Source: Paenibacillus cookii (lineage in GTDB: Bacteria > Bacillota > Bacilli > Paenibacillales > Paenibacillaceae). From it: a stretch of DNA of 64,000 bases. The stretch's first letter is position 1. Each line of letters opens with the position of its first letter. This document shows positions 63,367-64,000 of this stretch, piece after piece. The notes under the pieces are model-generated. The model had not been told where the DNA came from. It did no database searches and worked only from the letters and a program-made list of their open reading frames with translations. The stretch lies in the NCBI RefSeq assembly GCF_018333375.1, contig NZ_BORW01000001.1, forward strand, positions 434,001 through 498,000. The letters run 5' to 3'. The position numbers were made by a program, and so were the translations under genes.

Positions 63367-63398
63367 AAAAAGGAGAGCGTTGACATATTCGCCCTCCT
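63367..63398 (-). terminator. Terminator after the ThuA gene
   Basis: Minus-strand AGGAGGGCG pairs with CGCTCTCCT (one wobble) across a ten-base loop and is followed by TTTTTG, 20 bases after the ThuA stop. Confidence 0.75.
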
Positions 63399-63416
63399 GT
63401 GATAACTGCCTTTAAA

Positions 63417-64000
63417 TTAACGAACTGTCTCCAGAGGCGCCACGCGCCCGTAAGAGAATTTGGCAAGTTCACTCTTCGCCGCCCAGCGCACGCTGTTGGC
63501 AATCACCTGAAGCACCTCGGGGTGGTGGTATACGGGGAATGTTTCATGTCCCGGCCTGAAGTAGAAAATATGACCCTGCCCTCTTTTGTAACAACAACCG
63601 CTGCGGAACACTTCACCGCCTTCGAACCACGAAATAAAGATCAATTCGTCCGGGGCCGGGATCTCAAAACGTTCCCCGTACATTTCTTCCTTCGGAATTT
63701 CGATATACTCGCCAAGGCCCTTCGCGATTGGATGGCCGGGCTCGATAATCCAGATTCTTTCCTTTTCTCCGTCATCCCGCCATTTCAGCGCTCCCGTGTT
63801 CGTGCCCATAAGAGCTTGGAATATTTTTGAACCGTGTCCCGAGTGAAGGACGATCAGACCCATTCCGCACAGCACTCGTTGGCGCACTTTTTCTACGATC
63901 TCATCGCTCACCTCGTCGTGAGCCAAATGCCCCCACCAAATCAGCACGTCGGTTCTATCCAACACCTCATCGGTCAGTCCGTGTTCCGGCTCATCGAGCA
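63417..64000 (-). CDS. ThuA-like domain protein (partial, cut by window end)
   Basis: The frame stays open to the last base and reads [30 protein letters not shown], so this is the C-terminal part of a longer protein. The ThuA (trehalose utilisation) fold shows as [27 protein letters not shown] and [19 protein letters not shown]. Related proteins accompany sugar-degradation genes and resemble glutamine amidotransferase-like folds without activity. It lies upstream of the GH13 gene. The start is beyond the window. Confidence 0.9.
   Translation of the reverse strand, partial: LDEPEHGLTDEVLDRTDVLIWWGHLAHDEVSDEIVEKVRQRVLCGMGLIVLHSGHGSKIFQALMGTNTGALKWRDDGEKERIWIIEPGHPIAKGLGEYIEIPKEEMYGERFEIPAPDELIFISWFEGGEVFRSGCCYKRGQGHIFYFRPGHETFPVYHHPEVLQVIANSVRWAAKSELAKFSYGRVAPLETVR

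Overview
The window reads as chromosome of a spore-forming, naturally competent-type Firmicute of the Paenibacillus/Bacillales kind. The evidence is the sporulation genes (gpr, spoIIP, spoVAC-spoVAD-spoVAE), the late competence genes (comEA, comEB, comEC, comER), a perfect CIRCE element before hrcA, a T-box leader before leuS, strong AGGAGG-type ribosome binding sites, and a gene order from yqeG to prmA that largely follows the known Bacillus subtilis yqe/com/dnaK region. No rRNA, tRNA, CRISPR array or intact insertion sequence was found.

Layout. Bases 1-8.4 kb hold the heat-shock operon on the minus strand: hrcA, an archaeal-type (group III) chaperonin, grpE, dnaK, dnaJ, two small unknown genes and prmA. 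Bases 8.6-15.8 kb hold a GNAT acetyltransferase, hemW, lepA, a YqxA-like protein, spoIIP, gpr and divergent rpsT. Bases 15.9-20.3 kb carry an MFS exporter, a two-component system and a phosphoesterase lying between rpsT and holA. Bases 20.3-29 kb carry holA, an ECF sigma/anti-sigma pair and the com genes. Bases 29-38.2 kb carry leuS with its T-box, then a housekeeping operon transcribed yqeG, yqeH, aroE, yhbY, nadD, yqeK, rsfS, an S1-domain protein and a methyltransferase. Bases 38.3-42.8 kb carry a MoxR/DUF58/transglutaminase operon, and 43.1-45 kb the spoVA genes. Bases 45.2-50.4 kb are mixed: an M42 peptidase, a lone LytTR protein, a frameshifted short-chain dehydrogenase, an orphan oligopeptide permease and a phosphoesterase.

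Bases 50.4-51.1 kb are a decayed pseudogene. From about 51.2 kb to beyond 63 kb the DNA is visibly more AT-rich and encodes a dextran/isomaltooligosaccharide utilisation island. In transcription order it has a ThuA-like protein (cut by the window end), a GH13 oligo-1,6-glucosidase, a sugar ABC transporter (binding protein plus two permeases, no ATPase), a lipoprotein GH66 dextranase-like enzyme, and a YesM/YesN two-component system followed by a second, paralogous sugar-binding lipoprotein. The inferred scheme is: the surface GH66 enzyme cuts dextran, the ABC system imports the oligosaccharides, GH13 hydrolyses alpha-1,6 bonds inside the cell, and YesMN, perhaps helped by the second binding protein, controls expression. 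Cre-like sites suggest added catabolite repression.

The most distinctive items are the archaeal-type chaperonin inside the hrcA-dnaK operon, the YesMN/binding-protein sensing module, and a structured non-coding interval near 21.5 kb. All assignments come from reading the sequence and knowledge of protein families; no database search was run.
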